Virus record (IMG/VR): IMGVR_UViG_3300030104_004093
Coordinates: 1-20,500 of that record
Direction: 5' to 3' (one strand)
From: a virus
Length of the DNA: 20,500 nt
Shown here: positions 18,451-20,500 of the stretch, one piece after another
Layout: each line of letters begins with the position of its first letter
Numbering within the stretch: the first letter of the stretch is position 1
Position numbers and translations under genes: made by a program
Notes under the pieces: model-generated
What the model saw: only the letters and a program-made list of their open reading frames with translations
Database searches by the model: none
Told to the model about the DNA's origin: nothing

Positions 18451-19809
18451 ATGTCGACCTACAACTCCGCTGGCAGCGGTAACTTTAACGCAGACGCTAC
18501 TTGGACTGAATCAGGTCAACCTTCAACAGATGATGTAGCAGTAATTGCTAGTGGTCACACTGTAACTATGACTGCTGATGCTTCAGTAGGTTCAATAGAC
18601 ATTCAGGGAACATTAACTACTGATGGAACTGCTAGAACATTGACATTAGACGATGGTGGTCAAGGTTATATTTGTGAACACAGAGGAACAGTATCTACAA
18701 CTATTAATTTAACGATTAACAGCAATTTTGCTGGTGACAGACTTATTAGATTAAACAATGGTGGCAATGGTAATTTTAACAATGTTAGTATTACTTTACA
18801 ATCAACATCAAGAAAACTTACAATAGGCACAGAAGCAGCTTCAATAGGTGGGAATTTGACTATTGCACAAGGAGAATTTAATACAGATTCTAGCAATAAT
18901 TATGCACTTACAGTAACAGGAGGCATAAGATGTATAGGAGGAACTTTTACGGGGAATGCTTCTACTGTTGCTATAGGTTTTCTAGAAATAAATGCAGGTG
19001 GAACATTTAATGCTCCTAATGCAAGCGGTTCGCTTACAATTAATAACAAAGATACAACTACAGATAATCGAGCTTTTGATAACGATGCAACTTTTAATCA
19101 CAATAGCGGAACAGTAACAATAACGACAGCATCTTCAACAGGTTTAGATTTAACAGGAACTGGTGGAACTGGAATAAACAATTTAGTAATTAATCACGCA
19201 AGTTGCACAGGTAATTTTGAAGGGGCTATAAGTCTTGCTGGCGACCTTACCATAACTGCTGGAACTTTCAAAGCTAACACACCTGCAAGTGATACATTAA
19301 CAGTAGCAGGAGATGTAATTGTAACAGGCACATTAGGAAATGCTAACCTTGCACACGATGAAAATTATTCATTTGGAAGTCTTACAATAAACAGTGGAGG
19401 AACCTACAATGCAACAAGCGGAACTACTACTATTACTAGCGAACCAAGTTCAGGTTTTAATTTATCTAACTCTGGGACATTTACACACAATAAAGGAACT
19501 GTAAAAGTAACCTGTGCTACACAAACGACATTAACAGGTTTTAGCGGAAGTAATGCTTTTTTTAATTTTACTTATGCAGGAACAGGTTCAGGTCAAGACC
19601 AAATATGTGGAGCAAGCACAGATTTTTTTGGACAAGTAGTTATAGATAGTGCTAATTCAGAACTTCAAATGCAACAACATACTTTTAATTTATATGATGG
19701 CATTAGAATAAAACAAGGCGGATGGGACATTGGTAGCAGTAGCACTTCTGGAACTATAAATGTGTATGGCGCAGTAAGAAATGTAGGAGGCACAATAGTA
19801 GCAAGTTAG
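18451..19809 (+). CDS. beta-helix / G8-like adhesin, 452 aa
   Basis: The chain opens with GNFNADATWTESGQPSTDDV and VAVIASGHTVTMTADASVGS, a pattern like the G8-type start of many secreted and viral adhesins ('W.d..tW.....P...D.V.I..G..Vt.'). It then repeats strand units such as GSLTINSGGTYNATSGTTT, LAGDLTITAGTFKAN and AGDVIVTGTLGN, suggesting a right-handed beta solenoid. It lacks an obvious catalytic motif. Composition is dominated by Thr, Asn, Gly and Ser, with few Lys or Arg. The role is probably a receptor-binding or surface fibre protein; the absence of a tail gene between the capsid and this gene makes a head-attached fibre possible. Confidence 0.7.
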   Translation: MSTYNSAGSGNFNADATWTESGQPSTDDVAVIASGHTVTMTADASVGSIDIQGTLTTDGTARTLTLDDGGQGYICEHRGTVSTTINLTINSNFAGDRLIRLNNGGNGNFNNVSITLQSTSRKLTIGTEAASIGGNLTIAQGEFNTDSSNNYALTVTGGIRCIGGTFTGNASTVAIGFLEINAGGTFNAPNASGSLTINNKDTTTDNRAFDNDATFNHNSGTVTITTASSTGLDLTGTGGTGINNLVINHASCTGNFEGAISLAGDLTITAGTFKANTPASDTLTVAGDVIVTGTLGNANLAHDENYSFGSLTINSGGTYNATSGTTTITSEPSSGFNLSNSGTFTHNKGTVKVTCATQTTLTGFSGSNAFFNFTYAGTGSGQDQICGASTDFFGQVVIDSANSELQMQQHTFNLYDGIRIKQGGWDIGSSSTSGTINVYGAVRNVGGTIVAS

Positions 19810-19810
19810 T

Positions 19811-20500
19811 ATGGCAGAAACAATTAATATATTAGGCACGGGCGGAATAATAGAAGGAAACTTAGGAGCAGCAAACGTTAATGTAAATCTTGACAGTGCT
19901 TTAGAATTAGACGGAAGTGCAGACCATCTTACGGCTTCTTCTGCTAATTTTAGAAGTAGCGATTCTGTTGGAGCTGTAACGGCTTGGGTAAAGTCTGACG
20001 ATTATACAGGTGCAGCAAACCAAGTATTTTTTTCATCTACAGACGCAGCGACAGGCGATTATTATAAACATTTTTATATTGGTGGTGGTGACGGTAAACT
20101 TTACGTTAAATGTAAAGATTCGTCAGAAGTTTATGAATTAAGAAGCACTAATGCTATTGTAGGAGATGGAACTTGGCATCACGTTGCTGTTGTTAGTAAT
20201 GGTTCAGCAATTAGTATGTATATTGACGGCGTGGCTGAAACGGTAGTTGTTGCTGGCGGTTCTAATAATGGTGATTGGTTTGGAGATATGACTGGCAGTA
20301 AACTTGATGATGTTACAATAGGATGTAAAATTGACAATGGGGGTGCAGGTAGTTTCTTTGATGGATATATTGCAGACGTAAGATATTACTCAGACACACT
20401 TACAAATGCAGAAGTTTTAAAATTGTCAAGTAAAATTAATGCAACCACTTCAGACATAGATAATTTACAGCATTGGTGGAAATTAAACAGCACTACAATT
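19811..20500 (+). CDS. LamG/concanavalin-like protein, 3' end cut by the window
   Basis: The ORF begins 1 nt after the preceding stop and runs open for 230 codons to the window edge. The middle has a laminin-G-like domain: VGAVTAWVKSDDYTGAANQV, then GDGTWHHVAVVSNGSAISMY with IDGV, and a closing DGYIADVRYYSDTLTNAEV. This is the Laminin_G_3/concanavalin pattern ('t.sfWvk', 'W.HvA.v.dg....lYvDG', 'fdG.idevriysraLs..Ei'). Such domains bind sugars or proteins on cell surfaces; with the solenoid gene upstream this points to a receptor-binding protein. The full length is unknown. Confidence 0.8.
   Translation, partial: MAETINILGTGGIIEGNLGAANVNVNLDSALELDGSADHLTASSANFRSSDSVGAVTAWVKSDDYTGAANQVFFSSTDAATGDYYKHFYIGGGDGKLYVKCKDSSEVYELRSTNAIVGDGTWHHVAVVSNGSAISMYIDGVAETVVVAGGSNNGDWFGDMTGSKLDDVTIGCKIDNGGAGSFFDGYIADVRYYSDTLTNAEVLKLSSKINATTSDIDNLQHWWKLNSTTI

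Overview
The window looks like part of the genome of a tailed (head-tail, HK97-type) virus or provirus of an archaeon. Virion genes are recognisable in the usual late order: a small-terminase candidate, large terminase, portal, MuF/gp7-like protein, gp10-like head-tail protein, XkdF-like prohead protease, scaffold candidate, major capsid protein, then adhesin-like and LamG-like proteins. The archaeal assignment rests on expression signals. Six TATA boxes sit 27-30 nt before start codons (leaderless genes), while genes inside operons carry GGAGGT-type ribosome binding sites or start in ATGA/TGATG overlaps. The base composition is moderately AT-rich. The host cannot be named from this sequence; uncultivated aquatic archaea such as Nitrososphaerota or Poseidoniales are possible but unproven. 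I saw no tRNA, rRNA, CRISPR or insertion sequence.

Layout. (1) 2-1778, plus strand: a packed run of small genes, several with CxxC zinc-binding pairs. (2) 1779-2137: a non-coding tract with repeats. (3) 2138-4537, minus strand: two operons of five and four small genes, each led by a leaderless gene behind its own TATA box and separated by a repeat-rich tract (3149-3486). (4) 4538-4910: the divergent promoter region. (5) 4911-9832, plus: terminase small-subunit candidate, more microproteins, a C5-cytosine methyltransferase with a second long gene-like frame inside it, a possible nuclease and TerL. (6) 9862-10932: a phage N6-adenine methyltransferase, a ribbon-helix-helix regulator and a conserved phage-type protein. 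(7) 10916-20500: portal through capsid and receptor-binding-type proteins, interrupted at 13878-14077 by a gene-free stretch holding a very long inverted repeat.

How the parts work together: TerS and TerL package DNA through the portal. The MuF-like and gp10-like proteins complete the head and neck. The XkdF-like protease and the acidic scaffold candidate, with the scaffold behind its own strong TATA box, assemble and mature the capsid. The beta-rich proteins at the right end probably decorate the particle or bind the host. The two methyltransferases probably modify viral DNA. The minus-strand island and the many zinc-ribbon microproteins are likely regulatory or host-takeover functions.

Most interesting points: an 831-nt +1 overlapping frame inside the cytosine methyltransferase gene that itself reads like a known phage protein type; a 34-bp-arm inverted repeat whose departures from perfection are partly G-U pairs; paired 14-bp repeats, 12-bp iterons and a marked excess of CCWGG in the non-coding tracts; and about fourteen CxxC microproteins.
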